From Cutibacterium equinum (GTDB taxonomy: Bacteria; Actinomycetota; Actinomycetes; Propionibacteriales; Propionibacteriaceae): a DNA stretch of 64,000 nucleotides. Made by a program: the position numbers and the translations under genes. The stretch's first letter is position 1. Each line of letters starts with the position of its first letter. Shown here piece by piece: positions 51,807 to 60,285 of the stretch. The notes beneath the pieces are model-generated. The model saw only the letters and a program-made list of their open reading frames with translations. It made no database searches and was not told where the DNA came from. Location of the stretch: NCBI RefSeq assembly GCF_028021195.1, contig NZ_CP115668.1, forward strand, positions 2,356,001 to 2,420,000. Reading direction: 5' to 3'.

Positions 51807-54136
51807 CCATCCACGACCCGTGCCTGCACCACACGCACGCCCAAGAGCGCGAGCAGCTCCCCATGGACCTGCCGCGTGCATCCGCCATTCAGCCTGTCGA
51901 GCCGACGGAGCCCGCTGAGCCCCACCCCGACCAGGAGTCCCTCGCCCCGAACACCAAGCTCGACGTCGAGGACATCCTCACCGACCTCGAGCACTATCAC
52001 CCCCGTCGCAAGGGATGGACCTGGCGCACCGTGCCGGAGGAGGGAGTCGTCATGGGCGACTTCCACTACCGGAACATGTCCACCCCACTGAAGCAGGGCG
52101 TGCCCCTGCCCGCCGCGGAGTACTTCGAGAACATCGATCCTCAGCCGGCCCCCGTCGTCACCTCCGAGATCGCGTCCGGACACTTCGAGGACGACCTGCG
52201 CCGCATGAGGATGGCCGCCTGGAACGGTGCCGACCACATCATGGTCATCCGCACCACAGGACAGAGCCACATCGACGGGCTCCTCGAGGGCACCCCGGAG
52301 GGCATCGGCGGTGTTCCGATCACCCGCAAGCAGCTGCGCGCCAGCCGTAAGGCCTGCGACCTCATAGAGGACGAGGTGGGACGCCCCATCAACTTCCACT
52401 CCTACGTCTCCGGAGTGGCCGGCCCCGAAGTGGCCGTCCTCTTCGCCGAGGAGGGAGTCAACGGTGCTCACCAGGACCCCCAGTACAACCTGCTGTACCG
52501 GAATATCAACGCCTACCGCAGCTACGTCGACGCCGGCGAGGCCAAAAAGGTGATGGCGGGAGCCCAGATCTTCCAGATCGACGGCGCCCACAACGCCAAT
52601 GCCACCGCTCGCCATGGCTGGAAGGTCATGCCCGAGCTGATGGTCCAGCACGGCCTCAACTGCATGTTCTCGGTGTTGGTGGGAATGCCAAAGGACCTCA
52701 TCGGCCTGTCGACGGTCCCGCCGAGCGCTCCCCCGGCCCCGAAGCTCTGGTACGACCTGCCGTACGCAGTGGCTTTGCGTGATCTGTTCAGCGAGTACAA
52801 GATGCGCGCCCAGCAGAACACGCGGTACATCGAGTCCGACCTGGCCGAAGCCATCCGCACCCACACCATCGACACCCTCATCTCGATGCTGACCAGCGCG
52901 GACATCCAGAGCACCATCACCCCTGACGAGGGTCGCAACCTGCCCTGGCACCACAACTCCATCCGTGGAGTCCAGACGGTCAAGCAGACCTGGGCCGCCC
53001 TGGACGGCATCAAGGAGATGGTCACCATCAACCGCGAGGGGCCGCTGGGCGCCATGGTCCGTGACCTCAAGGAGAGGGCCATCGGATTCCTCACCGAGAT
53101 GTTGCACGTCGGCGGGTACTTCGCCGCCGTGGAGGAAGGGTTCTTCGTCGACTCGGCAGAATTCCCGGAGCGCAACCATGACGGCATCGCCCGTGACGGC
53201 CAAGGCGGTATCGCCGAGGGAACTGTCGTCGAGCGTGACCCCGACTACCTCGCCCCGGTCTGCGACCACTTCGGCAACAACAACCTGCCCGAGGGCCTCG
53301 ACAAGCCGTGCGACCTCATCGACGGCTGCACCCTGTGCAAACCCGACAAAATCGTCTACATCGACGAGCTCGACCCGAACGACTCCGCTGCCACCCGTCT
53401 GGCCCGGACCCGTCCGTTCCGTGACGGCACGGCCCTGCGCCCGGAGGCCGAATGGGCTGGTGACGGCGTCGTCCTGGTGCAGATGAACATCACCGCCTCG
53501 GAGGACATCGCCCGTGAGGCAGCTGTCGAGATGGCGCGCAAAATGGGCATCAGCGACCCGCAGGTGTGCAATCTTCAGGTGCTGCATCCGGCCGAGGGGT
53601 GCTTCGTCGAGGTCAAGGGCCAGGCGACCCACGTCGACGTCGACCCGTCCACGCTGACGATCCCCGAGAAGATCGAGCTGCTTCCCCCCGACGAATTGCG
53701 TCAGTACGTCACCGACCACGAGTTGTCGGTGGTCGCCGGAACCGTCGGTGAGGACGAGCACAGCGTCGGTCTGCGCGAGATTCTTGACATCAAGCACGGT
53801 GGCATCGAGAAATATGGCGTGAAGTACCGCTACCTCGGGACTTCTGTACCGGTGGAGAAGATGGTCGACGCGGCCATCGAGAGCGGAGCCGACGCCATCC
53901 TCATCTCGACCATCATCAGCCACAACGACATCCATCGCACGATGATGCGCAAGCTGGCTGACCTGGCCACCGAGAAGGGCGTCCGCGACAAGGTCGTGCT
54001 GGTGGCCGGAGGTACTCAGGTGAGCCGGGAGATGGCTGCCGAAACAGGTCTCGACGCCACCTTCGGACGCGGCACCAAGGGTATCGACGTCCTCGATGCC
54101 ATCGTCCGCACGATGCAAGCCCGAGAGGGTGCCTGA
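51803..54136 (+). CDS. oraE: D-ornithine 4,5-aminomutase, E (adenosylcobalamin/PLP) subunit
   Basis: 777 residues. The TIM-barrel half (about residues 95-480) is followed by a Rossmann-like cobalamin domain. D651-E-H653-S-V-G656 matches the base-off DxHxxG motif, where His653 would be the cobalt ligand. Lys664, eleven residues after His653, matches the PLP lysine spacing of C. sticklandii OraE (His618 and Lys629). It converts D-ornithine to 2,4-diaminopentanoate. An N-terminal extension of some 40 residues, His- and Pro/Glu-rich, looks longer than in clostridial versions. A large antisense open frame opposite it is a composition artefact. Confidence 0.95.
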   Translation: MTIHDPCLHHTHAQEREQLPMDLPRASAIQPVEPTEPAEPHPDQESLAPNTKLDVEDILTDLEHYHPRRKGWTWRTVPEEGVVMGDFHYRNMSTPLKQGVPLPAAEYFENIDPQPAPVVTSEIASGHFEDDLRRMRMAAWNGADHIMVIRTTGQSHIDGLLEGTPEGIGGVPITRKQLRASRKACDLIEDEVGRPINFHSYVSGVAGPEVAVLFAEEGVNGAHQDPQYNLLYRNINAYRSYVDAGEAKKVMAGAQIFQIDGAHNANATARHGWKVMPELMVQHGLNCMFSVLVGMPKDLIGLSTVPPSAPPAPKLWYDLPYAVALRDLFSEYKMRAQQNTRYIESDLAEAIRTHTIDTLISMLTSADIQSTITPDEGRNLPWHHNSIRGVQTVKQTWAALDGIKEMVTINREGPLGAMVRDLKERAIGFLTEMLHVGGYFAAVEEGFFVDSAEFPERNHDGIARDGQGGIAEGTVVERDPDYLAPVCDHFGNNNLPEGLDKPCDLIDGCTLCKPDKIVYIDELDPNDSAATRLARTRPFRDGTALRPEAEWAGDGVVLVQMNITASEDIAREAAVEMARKMGISDPQVCNLQVLHPAEGCFVEVKGQATHVDVDPSTLTIPEKIELLPPDELRQYVTDHELSVVAGTVGEDEHSVGLREILDIKHGGIEKYGVKYRYLGTSVPVEKMVDAAIESGADAILISTIISHNDIHRTMMRKLADLATEKGVRDKVVLVAGGTQVSREMAAETGLDATFGRGTKGIDVLDAIVRTMQAREGA

Positions 54137-54141
54137 CAAAA

Positions 54142-55572
54142 ATGACCGTGCTCACGACTCTGGAGATCGGCTCCACCATCACCAAGGCCAACGCCTTCAA
54201 ACTGGAGTCCGGATTGTTGCACCACATCGGGCAGGGCTTTGCCCCCACCTCAGTGGCTGCCGGCGACGTGCGCATCGGCGCAGACGCCGCGATCGCCCAG
54301 ATGAGTGAGCGGTGCGGCCTACCGCTGGACGCCGGGGAGGTCTTCGTGAACTCCTCGGCGGCCGGTGGGCTGCGCATGAGCGTCCACGGCCTGACCAAGT
54401 CCATGACGGCCAGGGCTGCCCGCGAAGCAGCCCTGGGCGCCGGAGCCATCGTCACGATGACCACCGTCGGGGCGATGGACGAGTTCGATCTCGAGGATCT
54501 GCAGGAGAACAACCCCAACATCATCCTGTTGGCCGGCGGAGTCGACGACGGGGAGAAACGGATCGTGGTGGAGAACGCCAGGATCATCGCCTCTGCCAAG
54601 TTGGGGGTTCCGGTGATCTACGCCGGGAATTCCCGAGTCCGCAGGCGGATCGAGAACATTTTTACCGAGGCAGGCCAGCCGTTGACGTGCGTCGACAATG
54701 TCTTCCCCGACGTCGATGTTTTGCGCGTCGAGCCAGTGCGAGCCGTCATCCATGACGTCTTCAATGACCACATCACCGCAGCACCGGGGATGCAGGGGCT
54801 GGCCAAACTGACCAGTCACGAGATCCTGCCGACCCCGGGAGCGGTACTTCTGGCCACCGAGCTCTTCGCTGACGCGGTTGGGGACGCTGTGGTGGTCGAT
54901 GTTGGTGGTGCCACTACCGACGTCCACAGTGTCACGGACGGGTCCTCGGAGTGGACTGCCCGAGTCATCGATCCTGAGCCGCGTACCAAGCGGACCGTCG
55001 AGGGGGACCTGGGAGTTTTCGTCAACGCCCGACGGGTCGCTGCCATGACCGACGAAGGCGTGGACGAGAAGCGTCTGGAATGGCTGCGGGCCATCCCCAA
55101 TGATGAACGCGAGGCGGAAGTCACCCGATGGCTGGCCAAAGAGGCCGTTGAAATTGGAGTGGCTCGCCACGCCGGTACCGTGACTGAAATCTTCACTCCC
55201 ACGGGTAAGACCCAGGTAGTGCGCGGCAAGGATCTCAGTGCCGTGCGTTGGGTGGTGGGAACCGGCGGTGCTTTGACGCGGATCCCGGGTGGTGCGGACA
55301 TCCTCCGTCGTATCTGCACCGGGGTCGGAGCCCAGCTGCTGCCAAGCCCCGAGGCCACCATCGTCATCGACCGCGACTATCGATTTTCAGCCCTCGGAAC
55401 GGTGGCCCAGTGCTACCGCGACGAGGTGCGTCGAAGCTTCGCTGCCTGGATCGACTCCATCACTGACACCACAAAACTGCCGGGTGACGAGGGGCCAAGC
55501 GTCAACGGTGACGTCCTCTCGCCCGACGTGACGAAAAACAACATCTCACATGGGATGGAAAGCACATCATGA
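54142..55572 (+). CDS. GlmL/MutL-family ASKHA protein, likely aminomutase reactivase
   Basis: 476 residues. It has an N-terminal LEIGSTITKANAF and internal VVVDVGGATTDVHSV, both phosphate-binding loops of the actin/Hsp70 ASKHA fold, plus ILLAGGVDDGE. The family protein GlmL (MutL) accompanies the glutamate mutase genes and resembles reactivating factors that release damaged cobalamin. Next to oraSE, five bases after oraE and overlapping orr, it is best read as the ornithine aminomutase reactivase; clostridial ornithine clusters commonly carry a homologue. The function is inferred from fold and context. Confidence 0.82.
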   Translation: MTVLTTLEIGSTITKANAFKLESGLLHHIGQGFAPTSVAAGDVRIGADAAIAQMSERCGLPLDAGEVFVNSSAAGGLRMSVHGLTKSMTARAAREAALGAGAIVTMTTVGAMDEFDLEDLQENNPNIILLAGGVDDGEKRIVVENARIIASAKLGVPVIYAGNSRVRRRIENIFTEAGQPLTCVDNVFPDVDVLRVEPVRAVIHDVFNDHITAAPGMQGLAKLTSHEILPTPGAVLLATELFADAVGDAVVVDVGGATTDVHSVTDGSSEWTARVIDPEPRTKRTVEGDLGVFVNARRVAAMTDEGVDEKRLEWLRAIPNDEREAEVTRWLAKEAVEIGVARHAGTVTEIFTPTGKTQVVRGKDLSAVRWVVGTGGALTRIPGGADILRRICTGVGAQLLPSPEATIVIDRDYRFSALGTVAQCYRDEVRRSFAAWIDSITDTTKLPGDEGPSVNGDVLSPDVTKNNISHGMESTS

Positions 55573-56657
55573 ACGGCCCCACTCCCCGGTTGGAGATTCT
55601 CGCCGACCGGATTCACGACAACGCACGAGCGATCGTCGCCCAGTGCTCCGACCACGGCATTCAGGTTGCCGCCGTCACCAAGGTCTTGCACGCCCATCCA
55701 GCCCTCTTGCGGGCTCTGGACGACACCGGGATCGCGATGCTCGCCGATTCTCGGTTGCAGAACCTGCGCCGCATCGCTGAAACCGGATCCTCCCTGCCAA
55801 CTCTGCTGCTGCGAGCTCCGGGACGTCACGACATTGACGCCACCGTGCAGCTCGCCGACATTTCTCTCAACTCGTCGCTCATCACCATGACCGCGTTATC
55901 GGAGGCCGCCGTCCGAGCGGGAACCCGCCACGGGGTAATCATCATGGTCGACGTCGGCGACCTGCGTGAGGGGGTCTGGCCCGACCATCTCGTTGACGTG
56001 GTGTCTGCCGCGGCGACACTGCCAGGCATTGACGTCAGGGGAATTGGTACCAATCTCGCCTGCTACGGCGGGGTCCAACCGAGTGTCGAGAACATGACCC
56101 GCCTGGTCCATCTGCGCAACCTCGCCCGAGATGCGACTGGGCTGGAACTCGGCCTCATCTCCGGCGGGAACTCGGCCAACCTTCCCCTCATGATGAGCGG
56201 GGACATGCCGTCGGAAATCAACCATCTACGTGTTGGCGAGGCCATCATCCTGGGGCGTAACACCCTGGACCGATCCGCGTGGCCGGGGACTCGCCAGGAC
56301 ACCGTCGAAGTGGTTTCCGAGATCATCGAACTCGAGCGAAAACCGTCAATCCCGCTCGGCCGCACCGGTGAGGATGCTTTCGGCCAACACGTCACTTTCA
56401 CCGACCGCGGCGTTCGGCTACGTGCCATCTGCAATCTTGGGCGTCAGGACGTCAACCCGTCTGATCTGACGCCCATTGACCCCGGCCACATCGTGCTTGG
56501 GGCCAGCTCGGATCACCTCATCGTTGACGTGACCGATTCTGTCAGCCCGGTAGAGATCGGGACCGAAGTGAGGTTCCGGCCGACTTACGCGGGCTTACTT
56601 TCCACTGCCACCTCCTCTGCTGTCTGGAAGGGAGCAGCTACTCCCCAGGCCCTGTGA
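55569..56657 (+). CDS. orr: Ornithine racemase (alanine-racemase-fold PLP enzyme)
   Basis: 362 residues of the alanine racemase N-terminal barrel family. Lys38 in AAVTKVLHAHP carries PLP, with IMVDVGDLREGVW and LISGGNSANLP as barrel motifs; the second (C-terminal beta) domain also seems present (VVSEIIELERKPSIPLGRTG). In Clostridium the orr gene converts L- to D-ornithine, the substrate form needed by OraSE. It overlaps the reactivase gene by four bases and is followed by the permease 39 bases later. Broader amino acid racemase activity cannot be excluded. Confidence 0.85.
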   Translation: MNGPTPRLEILADRIHDNARAIVAQCSDHGIQVAAVTKVLHAHPALLRALDDTGIAMLADSRLQNLRRIAETGSSLPTLLLRAPGRHDIDATVQLADISLNSSLITMTALSEAAVRAGTRHGVIIMVDVGDLREGVWPDHLVDVVSAAATLPGIDVRGIGTNLACYGGVQPSVENMTRLVHLRNLARDATGLELGLISGGNSANLPLMMSGDMPSEINHLRVGEAIILGRNTLDRSAWPGTRQDTVEVVSEIIELERKPSIPLGRTGEDAFGQHVTFTDRGVRLRAICNLGRQDVNPSDLTPIDPGHIVLGASSDHLIVDVTDSVSPVEIGTEVRFRPTYAGLLSTATSSAVWKGAATPQAL

Positions 56658-56696
56658 GGCGACTGTTATCACGTTCAGCGAACAAAGGAGTTCCCC

Positions 56697-58172
56697 GTGA
56701 GTACACGAGAAACGCAATCTGTCGGCACATCCCGCCGCAGCAATCTGACCAGACCGATGAAAAATGCATCGGCGACCCTCAAGCCGGTCGACCCCGCTGA
56801 GGAGCGGGAACTGCAACGCGGACTGACCAACCGGCATCTGCAACTCATCGCCCTGGGTGGGGCCATTGGCACCGGAATGTTCATGGGCTCCAGCAGCACC
56901 ATTCACCTTGCCGGCCCGTCCAGTGCACTCGTCTACGCGCTGATCGGCTTCTTCCTGTACTTCATGATGCGTGCCCTCGGCGAGATGCTGCTCTCAAACC
57001 TCAATTACAAGTCCTTCCGTGACATCGCTGAGGACATGTTGGGGCCTGCCGGGGGTTTTATCGCCGGGTGGACGTATTGGTTCTCGTGGATCGTTGCCGC
57101 CATGGGAGACCTCGCAGCCATTACCGCCTACGCGCAGTACTGGTGGCCAAATATTCCGAAATGGCTGCCAGCGACCGCCTTGGCCGCCGTCCTTCTGGCT
57201 CTCAACATCATTGCCGTGCAGTTCTTCGGTGAGGCTGAGTTCTGGTTCGCGCTCATCAAACTCATCGCAGTCGGTGCGCTGGTGGTCGTCGCTGCCGTGC
57301 TCGTAGCCACCCGTTTCGTGTCCCCGGACGGGGACCCAGCCACGATTGCGAACCTCTGGAACGACGGTGGTTTCTTCCCCAACGGATTGATGGGATTCCT
57401 CGGCGGATTCCAGATTGCTTTCTTCGCTTTTGTCGGTATCGAGCTGGTCGGCACCGCTGCCGCCGAGACGAAGGACCCCCGCAACACCCTTCCCAAGGCG
57501 ATCAACGCCATTCCGGTGCGGTTGGCCCTGTTTTACGTACTCGCCCTGCTGGCCATCACCACCGTCATCCCCTGGCGCAAGGTGGTGCCTGGCGTCAGCC
57601 CGTTCGTGTCTCTGTTCGGCCTGGCTGGCTTCGGAGCTGCTGCCAGCGTGATGAATTTCGTCCTACTCACCGCAGCCGCGTCGTCGGACAATTCAGGGCT
57701 GTACTCCACATCACGAATGATGTACGGCTTGGCTCTCGATGGTCAGGCACCGTCAAGGTTCCGAAAACTGTCGGGCAACAACGTCCCTCGCAACGCACTT
57801 GTCGCGTCCTGCCTGCTGTTGCTGTGCGGCATCATCTTCCTCTACACCTCGGACTCGATCATGCAGGCTTTCGCCCTCGTGACGACCGTTGCCGCACTGC
57901 TGTTCCTGTTCAGCTGGTCCCTCATCGTCGTGTGCTACATCGTGTATCGCCGCAAGCGCCCCGACCTGCACGAGGAGTCGGTGTACAAGATGCCTGGCGG
58001 CGTCCCAATGTGCTGGGTGGTGCTGGCATTCTTCGCAATCAGCCTCGTCATCCTCACCTTGGATCCGACGACGCGAATGGCGGTGATCGTCACGCCAATC
58101 TGGTTCGTCTTCATCGGTTCGATGTATTTCGTATACCGGCACCGCAAACAGCGCAATGAAGCATTGCACTGA
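56697..58172 (+). CDS. Amino acid permease of the ornithine operon
   Basis: 491 residues, 12 helices, APC/AAT family: HLQLIALGGAIGTGMFMGSS near the start of helix 1, LGEMLLSNLNYKSFRDIAED, and AFFAFVGIELVGTAAAETKD. These resemble the CycA-like transporters and, from operon position, this one most likely imports ornithine or a precursor. The start is GTG 56697 with AAAGGAG upstream. It shares about the same fold and motifs as the next gene (58544), a probable paralogue. Terminal residues are basic. Substrate is inference. Confidence 0.85.
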   Translation: MSTRETQSVGTSRRSNLTRPMKNASATLKPVDPAEERELQRGLTNRHLQLIALGGAIGTGMFMGSSSTIHLAGPSSALVYALIGFFLYFMMRALGEMLLSNLNYKSFRDIAEDMLGPAGGFIAGWTYWFSWIVAAMGDLAAITAYAQYWWPNIPKWLPATALAAVLLALNIIAVQFFGEAEFWFALIKLIAVGALVVVAAVLVATRFVSPDGDPATIANLWNDGGFFPNGLMGFLGGFQIAFFAFVGIELVGTAAAETKDPRNTLPKAINAIPVRLALFYVLALLAITTVIPWRKVVPGVSPFVSLFGLAGFGAAASVMNFVLLTAAASSDNSGLYSTSRMMYGLALDGQAPSRFRKLSGNNVPRNALVASCLLLLCGIIFLYTSDSIMQAFALVTTVAALLFLFSWSLIVVCYIVYRRKRPDLHEESVYKMPGGVPMCWVVLAFFAISLVILTLDPTTRMAVIVTPIWFVFIGSMYFVYRHRKQRNEALH

Positions 58173-58289
58173 CCGTCATCATCTTTGGGTCCGCAAAGCA
58201 GACACGTCAAGCGGGCCTAAAGATGGTCTCCGGAGGCAGCCAGCCCTAACCGACAATTGGTCACACAGACATGGCCGTTGTCCTAATGT

Positions 58290-58307
58290 TGTCAACGGTT
58301 GTTGACA
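58290..58307. promoter_or_regulatory. Candidate operator TGTCAAC-N4-GTTGACA
   Basis: A perfect 7+4+7 palindrome in the 371-base gap (58173-58543) before the second permease, about 240 bases from its start. It resembles sites bound by helix-turn-helix dimers. No gene is visible in the gap, which is clearly AT-richer than the rest of the window. Confidence 0.5.
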
Positions 58308-58426
58308 TGGGTTTATAGCTATCTCGTTGGCGAATGGATAGCCATCGATAATGAGAACTCGACAAGCATGGAACCACACTCAGATCACCGCTACTTGGCC
58401 ATCATTCAAACGAAGGTTCTCGAGAG

Positions 58427-58454
58427 TTGACTGGCCGGTGTTACACTGTATAAA
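58427..58454 (+). promoter_or_regulatory. Promoter of the second permease
   Basis: TTGACT and TATAAA with a 16-base spacer, close to the sigma-70 consensus and the strongest-looking promoter in the window. It gives an ~80-base leader to the ATG at 58544. Confidence 0.75.
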
Positions 58455-58543
58455 AATCACATCTAGGCAGGTTAAGGCATCATCGATTCACTTTCATCAT
58501 ACTTCACTACACGACCCTGAAGCCCATTTTGAGGAGGCGACAC

Positions 58544-60049
58544 ATGACTGCTTTTGGCGAAACTCCAGACGCTTCATGGCACCCTCAAACACCAACGAAT
58601 GAGGCCGCTCAGACTGCGCGCTCACCACATTCCGAGCAGCACAGTGAGGCGCACCTCCACCGCAATCTCAGCAACCGCCACATCCAGCTCATCGCGATCG
58701 GTGGCGCCATCGGGACTGGCTTGTTCCTGGGATCCGGCAAAGCTATCCACGCCGCCGGACCAAGCATCATCCTGTCCTACCTCATCATCGGCACCATGCT
58801 CTATTTTGTGATGCGGGCCATGGGCGAGTTGCTGATGCACAACCTCAGCTACAAGAGCTTCCAAGATTTCGCAGCCGACTTGATCGGCCCTTGGGCAGGA
58901 TTCTTCCTAGGGTGGACTTACTGGCTCTGCTGGATTGTCACCGGAATGGCCGAACTCATTGGAATTACCACCTATTGGGATTACTGGGTCAGAAACCGCA
59001 CCCTCGCTACCCTTTTAGCTGCAGCGACACTCTGCCTCCTTCTTTGCTTGAACCTCCTCACTGTTAAAATGTTTGGCGAACTGGAATTCTGGTTCGCATT
59101 GATTAAGATCGTTGCTATCATCTCACTCATCATCCTCGCCATCATGCTGGCAATCGTTGGATTCAAGTCCTCCTCTGGCATTGCCGCATCGGTCACCAAC
59201 CTGTGGGATCACGGTGGGTTCATGCCACACGGATGGAGCGGATTCTTCGCTGGATTCCAAATGTCGGCATTCGCATTCGTGGGAATTGAACTCATCGGGA
59301 CAACCGCAGCCGAGACCCAAGACCCCGAAAAGACGCTTCCTCGAGCTATCAGTGCCGTACCGGCACGGATCCTCATCTTCTACATCGGCTCACTGGCCGC
59401 GATCATGACAGCCGTGCCGTGGAACGATGTCCGCCCGGATTCCTCCCCGTTCGTGCAGGTTTTCGGACTCGTCGGATTCGCTGGAGCCGCCAGCGTAATG
59501 AATTTCGTCGTGCTCACGTCCGCCGCATCGTCTTCGAACTCCGGCATCTACTCCATTTCACGGATGCTCTATGGCCTCGCACACAAGAGGATGGCTCCGA
59601 GACAGTTTGGACAACTCAGCAAGAACGGTGTCCCACGATGGGGGCTCGTCGCCACCGTCCTGGTTCTCAGCACGGCGCTCATCTTGGCGGCGTCAGAATC
59701 CTTCATCGACGCTTTCACCATCGTTACGACAATTTCATCAGTGTTGTTCATCTTTGTCTGGAACATGATCGTCATCAGCTACCTGAAGTATCGAAAGATT
59801 GCGCCGGACGCCCACTCAACGTCGAAGTACCCCATGCCCGGTGGGCGCGGCATGTGCTGGGCCATCTTGGCGTTTTTCGTCTTCATCCTCGTGTTGCTGG
59901 CTCAGGAACCTGACACCGCCCGCGCTCTCGCACTCACCCCTATCTGGTTCGCCCTTCTGGGGGTCGGCTGGTTCTTCGACCACCACCGCGCCATCCGCGA
60001 CGACACAGGAGACGACGTCCCGATTCGAAGGAGAACGGCTGAGCGATGA
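58544..60049 (+). CDS. D-alanine/D-serine/glycine-type permease (CycA-like)
   Basis: 501 residues, 12 predicted helices, APC family. RNLSNRHIQLIAIGGAIGTG, MRAMGELLMHNLSYKSFQD, FFLGWTYWLCWIVTGMAEL and AFVGIELIGTTAAETQDPEK are strongly CycA-like. It should co-transport small neutral D-amino acids or glycine with protons. GAGGAGG lies six bases before ATG 58544. Codons use more A/T at third positions than neighbouring genes, hinting at later acquisition. It is followed by alanine racemase after 236 bases that hold only a small hairpin (60077-60091), and preceded by the ornithine operon, whose pathway makes D-alanine. Confidence 0.88.
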   Translation: MTAFGETPDASWHPQTPTNEAAQTARSPHSEQHSEAHLHRNLSNRHIQLIAIGGAIGTGLFLGSGKAIHAAGPSIILSYLIIGTMLYFVMRAMGELLMHNLSYKSFQDFAADLIGPWAGFFLGWTYWLCWIVTGMAELIGITTYWDYWVRNRTLATLLAAATLCLLLCLNLLTVKMFGELEFWFALIKIVAIISLIILAIMLAIVGFKSSSGIAASVTNLWDHGGFMPHGWSGFFAGFQMSAFAFVGIELIGTTAAETQDPEKTLPRAISAVPARILIFYIGSLAAIMTAVPWNDVRPDSSPFVQVFGLVGFAGAASVMNFVVLTSAASSSNSGIYSISRMLYGLAHKRMAPRQFGQLSKNGVPRWGLVATVLVLSTALILAASESFIDAFTIVTTISSVLFIFVWNMIVISYLKYRKIAPDAHSTSKYPMPGGRGMCWAILAFFVFILVLLAQEPDTARALALTPIWFALLGVGWFFDHHRAIRDDTGDDVPIRRRTAER

Positions 60050-60285
60050 AAATAGACACCTTCCATTGGGATCACACCAGCCACTGGCTGGCGGATAATC
60101 AACCCCGGGCCCAAGGCACGATGGCACACCGATCCATACGTCTCGCAATGAAGTGCCTGGGATCAGGTCGTCCACCAGCCACGAAGATGTGGCCAGTCTC
60201 ATCAGTCCGCCATACTTACCGACGCTGCTCTCCCCAGTCCGTTGACCACATCGCAATTTCTGACAGTTCGAAGGAGTTATGACAC

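Noticed and set aside
51419-54139. A 906-codon open frame antisense to oraS-oraE
   Set aside because: It mirrors the codons of the well-supported aminomutase genes; GC-rich third positions remove stops on the opposite strand. No motif or ribosome site.
60046-60282. A 78-codon frame between the CycA-like gene and alr, with an ATGA overlap
   Set aside because: Low-complexity-free but with no domain, no ribosome site of its own beyond the upstream gene and atypical codons; it ends on the alr ribosome site and is probably just open intergenic sequence.
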